Shown here piece after piece: positions 1 through 8,524 of a DNA stretch of 64,000 nt. A program made the translations under genes and the position numbers. The notes under the pieces are model-generated. The model made no database searches. It was not told where the DNA came from and saw only the letters and a list, made by a program, of their open reading frames with translations. Every line of letters starts with the position of its first letter. Within the stretch, counting starts at the first letter, position 1. The stretch comes from Paenibacillus sp. CAA11 (lineage in GTDB: Bacteria; Bacillota; Bacilli; Paenibacillales; Paenibacillaceae), in assembly GCF_003060825.1 (NCBI RefSeq), contig NZ_CP028922.1, forward strand, positions 4,046,501 through 4,110,500, in the 5' to 3' direction.

Positions 1-1
1 C

Positions 2-1507
2 AACTTTGCCGCCCAAGCCGAGGTTGAACAGTTCAACCAGACCCGGGTCAGCATCGGCATAAACCCTTCCGACTTCTCATGGAAGCTTGAGCCGGGCCAG
101 TCGTTCCAGACTCCCGAAGTCATCATGGTCTATTCCGGGGAGGGAATCGGCGGCATGTCACGCACCTATCACCGCCTGTACCGCCAGCGGCTGTGCCGCG
201 GCAAGCACCGCGACCAGGTACGGCCGATTCTGATCAATAATTGGGAGGCCACCTATTTCAATTTCGATGCCGACAAAATTGAAGCTCTAGCCCAAGAAGC
301 CCGTCCCCTCGGCATTGAGCTCTTCGTCCTCGATGACGGCTGGTTCGGCAAGCGGGACAATGACGACTCCTCCCTCGGCGATTGGTTCGAGCATGAGCGT
401 AAGCTGCCGGAAGGCCTAAGCGGACTGGCCAAGCGGGTGAACGAGCAAGGCCTGCAGTTCGGGCTATGGGTTGAGCCCGAGATGGTATCCCCGGACAGCG
501 AGCTGTATCGCCAGCATCCGGACTGGTGTCTGCACGCGCCGGGCCGCCGCCGGACCGAAGCGCGTTCCCAGCTGATCCTTGACCTCTCGCGAGAAGAAGT
601 GTGCGATTATCTATACGATACCTTGAGCAAGGTATTCGCTTCCGCACCCATCACTTATGTGAAGTGGGATATGAACCGCAACATGACGGAGATTGCCTCG
701 GCGCAGGCACCAAGCGATCGGCAGAAAGAAACAGCCCACCGCTACATGCTCGGGCTATACGATTTGCTGGAGCGCCTGACCACAAGCTTCCCGGACATCC
801 TGTTCGAAAGCTGCTCCGGGGGGGGCGGGAGATTCGATCCCGGGATGCTGTACTATATGCCGCAGACCTGGACCAGCGATGATACCGATGCCATCGAGAG
901 ACTGGCCATCCAATACGGAACGAGCATTGTCTATCCGGCCAGCACAATGGGGGCACATGTGTCAGCCGTGCCGAACCATCAGGTTCACCGGATGACCTCC
1001 TTTGCCCTCCGCGGAGATGTTGCAATGAGCGGGAACTTCGGCTATGAGCTGGACCTTAGTTCACTCTCCCAGGAGGAGAAGACGCTTGCGGCCAGACAAG
1101 TTGCCCAGTACAAGGAGATCCGTTCGCTTGTGCAGCAGGGCGAGATGTACAGACTCCTCAGCCCGTTCGAAGGGCGCGGAGATACCGCCTGGATGTTTGT
1201 CAGCGAAGATCAGTCCGAAGCGTTTGTCGCTTTCTTCCGCGTACTGGCCGAGCCGAATGGGCCGATCCGGCGCCTTACGCTGAAGGGCCTCGATCCGAAC
1301 AAGAGATACAAGCTGGAGGCCGGAGTCTCGGCTGCGGCAGCAGCATCCGGCGCAAAAGGTTCTGCGGATGACGCGTCTGCTTTCCGGGAAGCGTTCGGCG
1401 GACAGTCCTTCATGGGCGATCAGCTGATGCGCATCGGGCTTGTCGTCTCCGACCTGCAGGGCGATTTCGCCAGCCTGACGTTCCGCCTGCAGGCCGTCGA
1501 AGCTTAG
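2..1507 (+). CDS. alpha-galactosidase, GH36 (5' end outside window)
   Basis: Hydrolyses terminal alpha-1,6-galactosides such as melibiose and raffinose-family sugars. The reading frame is open from base 2, so the start lies upstream and about 500 residues of a normally ~730-residue protein are present. Seen: RPILINNWEATYF at the start of the (beta/alpha)8 barrel, YVKWDMNRN carrying the nucleophile Asp, and SCSGGGGRFDPGM followed by TWTSDDTDA carrying the acid/base Asp, then a beta-sandwich C-terminal domain. These are the canonical GH36 motifs. A strong hairpin terminator follows directly, so it is the last gene of its transcript. No signal peptide can be judged because the N terminus is missing; GH36 enzymes of this type are usually cytoplasmic. 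Confidence 0.93.
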   Translation, partial: NFAAQAEVEQFNQTRVSIGINPSDFSWKLEPGQSFQTPEVIMVYSGEGIGGMSRTYHRLYRQRLCRGKHRDQVRPILINNWEATYFNFDADKIEALAQEARPLGIELFVLDDGWFGKRDNDDSSLGDWFEHERKLPEGLSGLAKRVNEQGLQFGLWVEPEMVSPDSELYRQHPDWCLHAPGRRRTEARSQLILDLSREEVCDYLYDTLSKVFASAPITYVKWDMNRNMTEIASAQAPSDRQKETAHRYMLGLYDLLERLTTSFPDILFESCSGGGGRFDPGMLYYMPQTWTSDDTDAIERLAIQYGTSIVYPASTMGAHVSAVPNHQVHRMTSFALRGDVAMSGNFGYELDLSSLSQEEKTLAARQVAQYKEIRSLVQQGEMYRLLSPFEGRGDTAWMFVSEDQSEAFVAFFRVLAEPNGPIRRLTLKGLDPNKRYKLEAGVSAAAAASGAKGSADDASAFREAFGGQSFMGDQLMRIGLVVSDLQGDFASLTFRLQAVEA

Positions 1508-1530
1508 ATCAAGTTATCACATGCAGAAGT

Positions 1531-1575
1531 AACAGCCAGTCACCGGGGATATCCCCCCGGGGGCTGGCTGTTTGT
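1531..1575 (+). terminator. rho-independent terminator after the GH36 gene
   Basis: AACAGCCAG pairs with CTGGCTGTT around a GC-rich inner stem, followed by a run of TTTG repeats. It lies 24 nt after the stop codon. Confidence 0.85.
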
Positions 1576-1635
1576 TTGTTTGTTGTTCATTTTGGGCAAA
1601 TCAGAGGCTCACTGCTCTACTCTGTCCCTTTGCAG

Positions 1636-1666
1636 TTGACTTTGCCCTTAGGATAAGGTGTATACA
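1636..1666 (+). promoter_or_regulatory. MerR-type promoter with 19-bp spacer and operator dyad
   Basis: TTGACT (1636-1641) and TATACA (1661-1666) are separated by 19 bp instead of 17. The spacer holds the dyad CCTTA-GGA-TAAGG. Over-long spacers with a central dyad are the hallmark of promoters activated by MerR-family proteins, and this one resembles the remembered BmrR operator. It is about 80 nt upstream of a merR-family gene, so autoregulation is likely (inference). Confidence 0.6.
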
Positions 1667-1746
1667 AGAATAGAAGAATAACGTATCGATACTTCAAGCA
1701 TGCGCATGCCCCTACCAGGATCAAAATAAATCATGGAGGTGACCCC

Positions 1747-2571
1747 TTGCTGTCGATTGGAGAATTTTCAAAAATCTGCAAGGTCTCTACAAAGACCCTT
1801 CGCTATTATGACGAGATGGGATTGATTCATCCAGACGAAATTAATCCGGAGAACGGATATCGGTATTATTCCATCCGCCAACTCAAGAAAATGCTCTTTA
1901 TCAATCGTCTGAAATCGTATCATTTCTCTCTCGAAGAAATTAAAGCTCTGCTGGAATCGGAAGAGAATTCGTCCGAAGAGCAGCTAGCCTCTGCCCTTCA
2001 CCGCAAACGGAGAGACATTCAAGAAAAGCTGGATGGTTTGCAGTACACCCTGAAGCAGATGAATCATGACATTGTAAATCTAGAGATGGGCATTCCTTTG
2101 ATGGCCTATCTGGAGCAGATTGAAGTACAGCTTGTCCAGAGTAGGGCTATGAATATTCTCTCTGCGCGCCTATTGCTGAATAAGGATGACTATGCGGCGG
2201 GATATGGACAACACATCGGCAAACTATATGAGAGAATCGCTAAGGAGAATCTCACCCTGCTGGGCCCTCCCATGACCATCTATCACAGCTCAGAGTACGA
2301 TCCTGCCGGGAATGATACCGAGTTTGCGATCCCGATCAAAGAGGAGGTCAAGGGAACCCGGGACTTGCCTGGCTGCCTTTGCGCCCGGTCTGTATTAAAG
2401 GGAGCCTATCCTGAGCTGACCTCGGTCTATGCCAAGCTTAAGGAATGGATAGAACAGGAAGGCTATACCCTGGTGAGCCCGCCTTATGAAGTGTATATAA
2501 CCGATCCCAACCAGGCGGCGGTGCCTGAGGATCTGGTGACAGAGGTTTATTTTCCGGTCAAGAAAAGATAG
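1747..2571 (+). CDS. MerR-family regulator with GyrI-like effector domain (BmrR type)
   Basis: A DNA-binding activator. Residues 1-70 form the MerR winged helix (IGEFSKICKVSTKTLRYYDE, then GLIHPDEINPENGYRYYS). A dimerisation helix occupies roughly 75-115, and residues ~120-274 look like a GyrI/BmrR effector domain ending in DLVTEVYFPVKK, typical of regulators that bind hydrophobic drugs. The start is TTG, chosen because GGAGGTGA ends 4 nt before it. The next gene begins 37 bp downstream on the same strand, so the two are probably one transcript. The ligand is unknown. Confidence 0.85.
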   Translation: MLSIGEFSKICKVSTKTLRYYDEMGLIHPDEINPENGYRYYSIRQLKKMLFINRLKSYHFSLEEIKALLESEENSSEEQLASALHRKRRDIQEKLDGLQYTLKQMNHDIVNLEMGIPLMAYLEQIEVQLVQSRAMNILSARLLLNKDDYAAGYGQHIGKLYERIAKENLTLLGPPMTIYHSSEYDPAGNDTEFAIPIKEEVKGTRDLPGCLCARSVLKGAYPELTSVYAKLKEWIEQEGYTLVSPPYEVYITDPNQAAVPEDLVTEVYFPVKKR

Positions 2572-2608
2572 AGGTAGACACATCTCATATAAGGGAGAGA
2601 AGCACATT

Positions 2609-3634
2609 ATGCCCAAAAACTATTGGCCCACTGCACAGTGGAAAGCCGCAGACCCGGCAGACTTAAATCTGGACTCTGCTAAGCTATCCGAGCTTGAGTC
2701 TCTGATCGCATCTGAATATAGCAATATCAGCGGGATCGTTATCGCAAGATACGGCAATCTTGCTTACGAGAGTTATCATCACGGCTGGGGACCCGACGAC
2801 CCCAAACATGTCGCGTCTGTTACGAAGAGCATCCTGTCCGCCCTCATAGGCATAGCTATACATGCAGGATATATCCATCATCCGGACCAGAAAGTGCTGG
2901 ATTTTTTTCCGGAGTACATTCCAAATGCGGCTAATCCCAAGGTACGGGAAATTACGATCCGCCATCTTCTTACGATGACAGCCCCCTATTCATTCGAGGA
3001 TTGGCGCGAGCCGCTGGACAAGCTGTGCATGGCACCTGACTGGGTGAAGTACACCCTGGATATGCTGGGTCAACAGGGGGACATCGGAGCGTTCAAGTAC
3101 TCTACCGCAGGAGCGCACCTGCTATCCGTTATACTCAGCCGCAGCACAGGCCGAAGTGCCCGTGAATTTGCCAATGAGCATTTATTCAAGCCCACCGGTA
3201 TGAGAGAAATCCCGGATCATCCGATGGCTTCCTATGGGTTTGAGGATTTGTTCGGAACGCGTGTACAGGGCTGGGTTAAGGACCCGGCTGGAAATTCCAC
3301 CGGAGGCTGGGGACTTACACTCACTCCCCGGGATATGGCGCGTTTTGGGCTCCTTTATTTAAATCGCGGGCGCTGGCAACAGCATCAAGTGATTCCGGAG
3401 GCATGGGTCCTTGAATCTACAACAATGACTCCTCATAGATATGGTTATTTGTGGTGGCTTATGGAAGAGGAAGGCGTATCAGCCTTCTCAGCCCTAGGCG
3501 ATGGCGGAAATATCATCTGCTGCATTCCGGACAAAGACCTCGTCATCGCCATTGCCTCCGAATTCATGATGAATCCCCGGGATCGCTGGACACTGATCAA
3601 GGAGCATATCCTTTCGGCTGTACTAGAAGAGTAG
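2609..3634 (+). CDS. serine hydrolase, class C beta-lactamase fold
   Basis: A 341-residue member of the penicillin-binding/beta-lactamase-fold hydrolases (6-aminohexanoate-dimer hydrolase or esterase-like). The catalytic SxxK motif is SVTK in HVASVTKSILSALIG (near residue 70). A YST sequence in AFKYSTAGAHLLS takes the place of the YxN motif, and WGLTLTPRDMARFG is a typical family segment. Near the C terminus GDGGN stands in for the KTG/HxG box. No signal peptide is evident, so it is probably cytoplasmic. It follows the MerR gene closely and may be its target. The substrate is not deducible; a true beta-lactamase is unlikely. Confidence 0.75.
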   Translation: MPKNYWPTAQWKAADPADLNLDSAKLSELESLIASEYSNISGIVIARYGNLAYESYHHGWGPDDPKHVASVTKSILSALIGIAIHAGYIHHPDQKVLDFFPEYIPNAANPKVREITIRHLLTMTAPYSFEDWREPLDKLCMAPDWVKYTLDMLGQQGDIGAFKYSTAGAHLLSVILSRSTGRSAREFANEHLFKPTGMREIPDHPMASYGFEDLFGTRVQGWVKDPAGNSTGGWGLTLTPRDMARFGLLYLNRGRWQQHQVIPEAWVLESTTMTPHRYGYLWWLMEEEGVSAFSALGDGGNIICCIPDKDLVIAIASEFMMNPRDRWTLIKEHILSAVLEE

Positions 3635-3661
3635 CTCCCTTGCCCCTATGACGTTATGGGA

Positions 3662-3697
3662 ATCACTGAAATCACATGTATCACTGAAATCACTGAA
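3662..3697. repeat. short repeat, ATCACTGAA x3
   Basis: ATCACTGAA occurs at 3662-3670, 3680-3688 and 3689-3697 in the gap between convergent genes. No function is evident. Confidence 0.6.
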
Positions 3698-3739
3698 ATT
3701 GCCGGAATATAGAAGGCTCTAATACGTGTTTTACCTTAT

Positions 3740-3780
3740 AAAAAAGAGACAGGGCGACGGCATGAAGATGCTGTCACCCT
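3740..3780 (-). terminator. terminator of the mhq-type operon
   Basis: An imperfect stem AGGGcGACgGCAT / ATGCtGTCaCCCT with a GAAG loop, flanked on the leftward side by a run of six T (A on the + strand). It ends the leftward operon. Confidence 0.7.
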
Positions 3781-3801
3781 TGCTTCTTGTTCGTTCCTGA
3801 A

Positions 3802-4419
3802 TCAATCCACTTGAACGAAGTTCTCTTGATACCAACGGGCCGCTGCCTGCGCTTCCGACTGCGTAAGCTGATGCCCAAAGCTCTCCCAGTGCACCGTCAC
3901 CTTAGCGCCCGCATCCTCCAGCAGCTTCTGTAATTCTTCCGTTTCGCTCGGCGCGCAAAGCGGATCATTCTTCCCGGCCCCGATGAAGATGGGAATACCG
4001 GACAGATCGGGAAGCTGTAGGCCCCGGATTGGAACCATCGGATGATGGAGAATCGCCCCGCGAAATGCATCCTGATAATGAAACAGCAGACTGCCGATAA
4101 TATTTGCCCCGTTAGAGTATCCAACCGCTACAAGCTTCTCCCGATCCAGCTCATAATCAGCAGCTGCCTGCCCCAGGAAATCGTAAATCTCCTTGGTACG
4201 ATACACCAAGTCTTCCTCATCGAAGACACCCTCGGCCAAGCGGCGGAAAAATCGCGGCATCCCGTTCTCCAAGACATTCCCTCTTACGCCTAGTAAAGAC
4301 GAGCCTCGAGAGATCAGTCTGCCTAATCCAAGCAAATCCCTCTCTGTCCCCCCCGTCCCGTGGAACAACACAAGGGTCGGTGCATTCAGATCCTGTCCTT
4401 TTTCAAAAATATGCTTCAT
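3802..4419 (-). CDS. mhqD: alpha/beta hydrolase, MhqD-like carboxylesterase
   Basis: A 205-residue phospholipase/carboxylesterase-type hydrolase. Visible are the oxyanion segment FHGTGGTERDLLGLG, nucleophile elbow VGYSNGANIIG (GxSxG), acid region IGAGKNDPLCAP, and catalytic His in FGHQLTQSEA. Its ATG overlaps the stop of the upstream dioxygenase gene by 4 nt with a good GGAGG-type site inside that gene, so the two are translationally coupled. In Bacillus subtilis the same pair (mhqO-mhqD) belongs to the MhqR regulon that protects against quinones and catechols; the role here is inferred from that parallel. The symbol is by homology and context. Confidence 0.8.
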   Translation of the reverse strand: MKHIFEKGQDLNAPTLVLFHGTGGTERDLLGLGRLISRGSSLLGVRGNVLENGMPRFFRRLAEGVFDEEDLVYRTKEIYDFLGQAAADYELDREKLVAVGYSNGANIIGSLLFHYQDAFRGAILHHPMVPIRGLQLPDLSGIPIFIGAGKNDPLCAPSETEELQKLLEDAGAKVTVHWESFGHQLTQSEAQAAARWYQENFVQVD

Positions 4420-5366
4420 AACTTCTTCGCCTCCAGTTCACGAACCTGAATCGGTTCCAGATTAGCTTCAATTTCGACCCGCTGCGGCTCGTACCAGGAT
4501 GGAAGCATGAGCTTCTCCCCCATCGCTTCTGCCGGCTCATCGACTGCAAATCCCGGAGGATCGGTAGCAATTTCAAAGAGAATGCCTCCACCCTCACGGA
4601 AATAAACGGCGTTGAAGTATTGACGGTCGATAATTTGGGTTGGCTGATAGCCGGACGAGGATACCATCTCCTGCCAGAGGGCATGCTCCTCGTAGTCTTT
4701 AGCCCGCCAAGCAATATGATGCACCGTGCCTGCACCGCCGGCTCCCCACGGCATATCTCCCATCCGCACATCAATGATATTGCCGATATTGCCGGATGCC
4801 TTAAAGCGTGCATATCCCGCATCTTCGCCGACCTTCGTCAAGCCGAGAATGTTCTCCAGCGCGTCCATCGTCTTGCTTGCATGGACACTATAGAGCACGG
4901 CTCCGCCAAAGCCCTTTATCGCCTTATCGGCAGGGACCCCGCCGAAGGACCATTCACTATTTGAGCCTTCTTCCCGTTCGACAATCTCCAGGCGCAGACC
5001 ATCGTTATCAGCGAATTGCAAGTAGTCTTCAGAGAAGCGAGTGGTCTTGGTTACTGAAATGCCAAACTGTTTTAACCGTTCTTCCCAGAAGCCAAGCGCA
5101 CCCACCGGCACCACATAAGTGGTGATCCCAACTTGCCCGCCGCCGATTCGCCCTCTCCGGTTCCCGGATGAAGGAAAAAATGTAATGATGGTGCCCGGAT
5201 CGCCAGACTGGTCGCCAAAGTACAAATGATAGACCTCCGGAGCATCGAAATTAATCGTTCGCTTCACCAGTCGAAGCCCCAAAATCCCTGCATAGAAATC
5301 AACATTTTTCTGCGGATTACCGGCAAAAGCTGTAATATGATGAATTCCAGCTGTTTGTAAAGTCAT
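4416..5366 (-). CDS. mhqO: ring-cleaving dioxygenase, MhqO/MhqA type (VOC fold)
   Basis: A 316-residue glyoxalase/extradiol-dioxygenase-fold enzyme with two VOC modules. The putative metal ligands are the His in GIHHITAFAGN at the N terminus, His in TVHHIAWRA near residue 215, and Glu in GGILFEIATDPPGF near residue 265. It is expected to open quinone or catechol rings during detoxification. A paralogue lies three genes upstream in the same operon. GGAGTG precedes the ATG. The 117-bp gap upstream could hold an internal promoter, and a weak MhqR-like dyad lies there. Confidence 0.85.
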   Translation of the reverse strand: MTLQTAGIHHITAFAGNPQKNVDFYAGILGLRLVKRTINFDAPEVYHLYFGDQSGDPGTIITFFPSSGNRRGRIGGGQVGITTYVVPVGALGFWEERLKQFGISVTKTTRFSEDYLQFADNDGLRLEIVEREEGSNSEWSFGGVPADKAIKGFGGAVLYSVHASKTMDALENILGLTKVGEDAGYARFKASGNIGNIIDVRMGDMPWGAGGAGTVHHIAWRAKDYEEHALWQEMVSSSGYQPTQIIDRQYFNAVYFREGGGILFEIATDPPGFAVDEPAEAMGEKLMLPSWYEPQRVEIEANLEPIQVRELEAKKL

Positions 5367-5410
5367 GACTATTCACTCCTTCTAACCAAGTAGTATTTTT
5401 AATTTAATTA

Positions 5411-5424
5411 TCTTAATGCAAAGA
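5411..5424 (-). promoter_or_regulatory. weak candidate MhqR half-dyad
   Basis: TCTT (5411-5414) and AAGA (5421-5424) form a degenerate version of the dyads found at the operon promoter. Only the outer arms match. Confidence 0.25.
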
Positions 5425-5483
5425 CTTCGGACGAACCTTTCCTACTTCCCCCTGCTTTTCTAACCTTCTGCTTTTCTAAGCTT

Positions 5484-5927
5484 CTACTCTTCAACGCCTT
5501 TGCCTAATTTCTTGATCAATTCAATCGTATTAAGCTTCTCATCTGTGGTGAGTGTATTCATCATGCCATGGATCACATCGGCATGCTGCGGGAAGATACG
5601 ATCGAAGAGATCGTCCCCTTCCTTCGTAATTTCCGCATAGGTTATTCTGCGGTCCTCAGCGCTGGGGACCCGTCTTAATAGGCCCTTTTTTTCTAATTTA
5701 TCAATATTATAAGTAATGCTTCCGCTCGTAATCAGAATTTTATCGCCAATCTGCTGCAGCGGAACCTTACGTTTCGAGTAAATCACTTCCAGGATCATAA
5801 ATTCCGACGGGGAAAGCCCGTGCTGCTTCATATCCTTCGTCGCCCGTTCCATCATCGTCTTGTATGCTTTGGACAACACCACAAAGAGCTTCAAGGATAG
5901 CATCGCTTCATTATTCACTACATTCAC
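5484..5927 (-). CDS. mhqR: MarR-family repressor, MhqR-like
   Basis: A 147-residue winged-helix repressor. Seen are LSPSEFMILEVIYSKRKVP, the recognition region QQIGDKILITSGSITYNIDKLEKKG, and the wing LLRRVPSAEDRRITYAEIT. It sits inside an operon of two ring-cleaving dioxygenases, a flavin reductase and an MhqD-like hydrolase, so it is most likely the cognate quinone-responsive repressor. Members of this group sense electrophiles by Cys modification, but no Cys is seen in the predicted protein, so its sensing mechanism may differ. The start is GTG at 5927, or an in-frame GTG at 5918 which sits better behind GGAG. Confidence 0.78.
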   Translation of the reverse strand: MNVVNNEAMLSLKLFVVLSKAYKTMMERATKDMKQHGLSPSEFMILEVIYSKRKVPLQQIGDKILITSGSITYNIDKLEKKGLLRRVPSAEDRRITYAEITKEGDDLFDRIFPQHADVIHGMMNTLTTDEKLNTIELIKKLGKGVEE

Positions 5928-5969
5928 ACTCCGGCACTTTTCTTCTCAAATTGATTTCTAGACTATTCC

Positions 5970-6563
5970 TTAACGGGGCCTCTCAATAGTAAATATCTCC
6001 CCAACGGCTGCATAGTCATTGCCAGCCAATCGGCTGACCGCAGCCAGTTTATAAGGATCAATTCGTCCTTCATGATAAATCTCTTCATTTATATGGAACT
6101 GTACGACTCTGCCAATGATCAAATCACAGCCGGGAAAGTCCATGTGCCGCTCTAGCGTACATTCCATTCGGACTTGGGCTTCTTGAACCCCTTGGACGGA
6201 TATGTTCACACTATCCACTGGAGTGAGTCCAGCTAGTGTAACTTCACTTTGTTCTGGAGGGAGATTAGCCGCAGTTTGATTCACCTTTTCCACATTATGC
6301 TGGTCCACAATATGAACCACGAATTCTTGTGCCGTCAATATATTTCTTGCCGTATCCTTCCGCTTGTCTCCAGCGTGCTGAATCGATAAAGAGATCATTG
6401 GCGGATTGGATGAGACAATATTGAAATAGCTGAAAGGCGCACCGTTAAGAACTCCGTCCTCAGATCGTGTTGTCACAAACGCAATAGGTCTTGGAATAAT
6501 GCTTCCGATTAGAAGCTTATAGTTGTCTCTCTCCGTCTGGCTAGCCGGATCTATGGTTATCAC
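5970..6563 (-). CDS. flavin reductase-like FMN-binding protein
   Basis: A 197-residue split-barrel flavoprotein of the DIM6/NTAB flavin-reductase family. The signature RPIAFVTTRSEDGVLNGAPF is followed by SYFNIVSSNPPMISLSI. It may reduce free flavin or use FMN directly to reduce quinones (inference). It starts at GTG and is separated from the upstream dioxygenase by 27 bp and from the MarR gene by 42 bp, consistent with one operon. In B. subtilis the corresponding detoxification partner is a nitroreductase, so this is a variant gene composition. Confidence 0.8.
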   Translation of the reverse strand: MITIDPASQTERDNYKLLIGSIIPRPIAFVTTRSEDGVLNGAPFSYFNIVSSNPPMISLSIQHAGDKRKDTARNILTAQEFVVHIVDQHNVEKVNQTAANLPPEQSEVTLAGLTPVDSVNISVQGVQEAQVRMECTLERHMDFPGCDLIIGRVVQFHINEEIYHEGRIDPYKLAAVSRLAGNDYAAVGEIFTIERPR

Positions 6564-6590
6564 AGCACATCAGTCCCTTCTTGGAATGAT

Positions 6591-7529
6591 TCAATCTAAC
6601 TCCCTTACCTCAAATGGAAGCAATACACGTTCAAGCTGTTCCCGGTGCGGCTCATACTGTGCCGGAAGCATGAGATGGCTTCCCATCGTTTCAGCGGATT
6701 CATCCTGAGCGAATCCTGGAGGATCTGTCGCAATCTCGAACAGGATCTCCCCGTGTTCCCGGAAGTAAATCGCATTAAAGTAATTACGGTCCCTGACCGG
6801 AGTTACTCCATAGCCACTCGCAGAAATATAGTCTTGCCATTCCAAGTGATCCTGATCATCGGCTGCCCGCCAGGCAATATGATGAACCGTTCCAACTCCC
6901 ATATCTCCGCGTGCTACCGCCGTTAATTTCAGGTCGATGATATTTCCAATTTCAGCAGTGGACCGGTACCGGGCGATATCCCCTTCTTGACCGACATAGT
7001 CCAGTCCCATAACCTTCTCCAGGAGTTCAGCGGTTCTCTCAGGCTGTGCGGACAGCAGTGTAGCGCCGCCAAAGCCCTTGATCGCCACCCCAGAAGTTAC
7101 CTCTCCAAACGTCCATGTGTTCCTTTCGCCTTCTTCTCTCTCAACAAGCTCCAGGTGAAGCCCATGTGGATCGTCAAATTCCAGATAGTGCTCCCCAAAC
7201 CGCTCTAACTCGGTAAAAGGCACTTTGAATTTATGAAGTCTGTCTTTCCAGAACTCCATAGCGCCAGCGGGCACTACATAAGAGGTTACGCCGACCTGGC
7301 CTGCGCCAATCTTGCCTTGATAAGCATTCGCCCAGGGGAAGAAAGTTATAATGGTTCCCGGCTTCCCGCCTTCATTCCCGAAATAAAAATGGTACGTCCC
7401 TGGATCGTCAAAATTGACCGTTTGCTTGACCAGTCTCAGCCCCAACACGCCGGCGTAAAAATCTACATTTTCCTGCGGATGACCAACAATCGCCGTAATA
7501 TGGTGAATTCCTGCTGTTTTCTTTGTCAT
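6591..7529 (-). CDS. mhqA: ring-cleaving dioxygenase, MhqO/MhqA type (first gene of operon)
   Basis: A 312-residue paralogue of the dioxygenase at 4416-5366, with the same three metal-ligand motifs (GIHHITAIVGH, TVHHIAWRAA, GEILFEIATDPPGF). I start it at the ATG at 7529 because GGAGTGA lies 8 nt upstream; an ATG two codons earlier is only 2 nt from that site. It leads the leftward operon dioxygenase, flavin reductase, MarR, dioxygenase, hydrolase. Two copies of the enzyme suggest separate substrates (inference). Confidence 0.85.
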   Translation of the reverse strand: MTKKTAGIHHITAIVGHPQENVDFYAGVLGLRLVKQTVNFDDPGTYHFYFGNEGGKPGTIITFFPWANAYQGKIGAGQVGVTSYVVPAGAMEFWKDRLHKFKVPFTELERFGEHYLEFDDPHGLHLELVEREEGERNTWTFGEVTSGVAIKGFGGATLLSAQPERTAELLEKVMGLDYVGQEGDIARYRSTAEIGNIIDLKLTAVARGDMGVGTVHHIAWRAADDQDHLEWQDYISASGYGVTPVRDRNYFNAIYFREHGEILFEIATDPPGFAQDESAETMGSHLMLPAQYEPHREQLERVLLPFEVRELD

Positions 7530-7562
7530 TCTCATTCACTCCATTCTTAGGATTATTCCGAT

Positions 7563-7600
7563 ATTATATATCTTAGATCAAAGAATCTTAAATTAAAGAT
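7563..7600 (-). promoter_or_regulatory. mhq operon promoter overlapped by two MhqR-like boxes
   Basis: On the minus strand the -35 is TTAAGA (7591-7586), followed by a 17-bp spacer and a -10 of TATAAT (7568-7563). The dyad ATCTTAAATTAAAGAT (7585-7600) overlaps the -35 and spacer. A second copy, TCTT-N6-AAGA (7571-7584), abuts it. The outer arms and central AATT agree with the remembered B. subtilis MhqR operator. The position fits repression. Confidence 0.6.
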
Positions 7601-7807
7601 ATTTGTTAATTTCATTTTATGATTGATCAAGCTAAAAGTCAATAGTAATTTACTATATTTTTTATAGTGGAATTTGATCCTTGGATGGAATCGGTATGTA
7701 CACAGATCCTGCCGCCCTAATGAAGTAGAGCGGTATGGTATAATTTTATAATATAGTAGATATGTAGCAAATTTTAATATATTGATCATTCTGGAGTTGA
7801 TGATGTG

Positions 7808-8524
7808 ATGCAGCCCTATATTTTAACGGTGGAAGACGATCTGGAGATCAGTCAGCTGATCGTGGATACACTCTGTGAAGAGAACTATAAGGTAGATGCG
7901 GTATATGACGGGCATACGGCTTGCGAAGCCTTACAGAATCAAGTTTATCATTTGGTCATCCTTGACATCATGCTTCCTGATATGGACGGCTGGGATGTAC
8001 TGCAATGGATTCGGGAACATATGAATATTCCTGTTCTGATCTTGACCGCCCGGGACTCGGAGCTTGATACCATACATGGGCTTAATCTCGGTGCAGACGA
8101 TTATCTCACCAAGCCCTATCATATGGGCGAATTCATAGCGAGGGTCAATGCCCAGCTTAGACGATACCTGAAGCTGAACGAGCAGACCCCGGAAGACGCC
8201 TCGGTGCTGATTCATGGTGACCTGATGCTCAACTGCCATACGTGCGAAGCCACGGTCCGGAATCAGACCATTCCTTTAACCGCCAAGGAATTCGCCATTT
8301 TGGAGCTGTTGATGCGCTCGCCTAAGCGAATATACAGCAAGTCTCAAATTTTCGCAGCGGTATGGCACGATGACTATACTTCGGATGACAATACGGTCAT
8401 GGTTCATATTCGAAGACTACGCAGCAAAATTGAAGAGGACCCTTCTCATCCTGTCTATATTCAGACGATTTGGGGGATCGGCTACAGAATGGGCAAACTT
8501 GATCCGGAGATCGCGTCATGGTGA
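7808..8524 (+). CDS. lanR: OmpR-family response regulator of the lanthipeptide locus (LanR)
   Basis: A two-component DNA-binding regulator of 238 residues. The receiver domain shows the acidic pocket VEDDLEIS, phospho-acceptor Asp in LDIMLPDMDGW, TARD, and switch Lys in YLTKPYH. The C-terminal OmpR/PhoB winged helix includes LTAKEFAILELLMRSPKRIYS and HIRRLRSKIE. Start ATG 7808 (an in-frame GTG at 7805 is also possible) behind GGAG. The stop overlaps the kinase start, so the pair is coupled. Directly upstream of the lanFEG immunity genes, it is most likely the SpaR/NisR counterpart controlling immunity and perhaps biosynthesis. Confidence 0.88.
   Translation: MQPYILTVEDDLEISQLIVDTLCEENYKVDAVYDGHTACEALQNQVYHLVILDIMLPDMDGWDVLQWIREHMNIPVLILTARDSELDTIHGLNLGADDYLTKPYHMGEFIARVNAQLRRYLKLNEQTPEDASVLIHGDLMLNCHTCEATVRNQTIPLTAKEFAILELLMRSPKRIYSKSQIFAAVWHDDYTSDDNTVMVHIRRLRSKIEEDPSHPVYIQTIWGIGYRMGKLDPEIASW

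Noticed and set aside
258..1413. Long reverse and shifted frames inside the GH36 gene
   Set aside because: High-GC shadow frames with no ribosome sites and no family motifs, fully explained by the sense gene.
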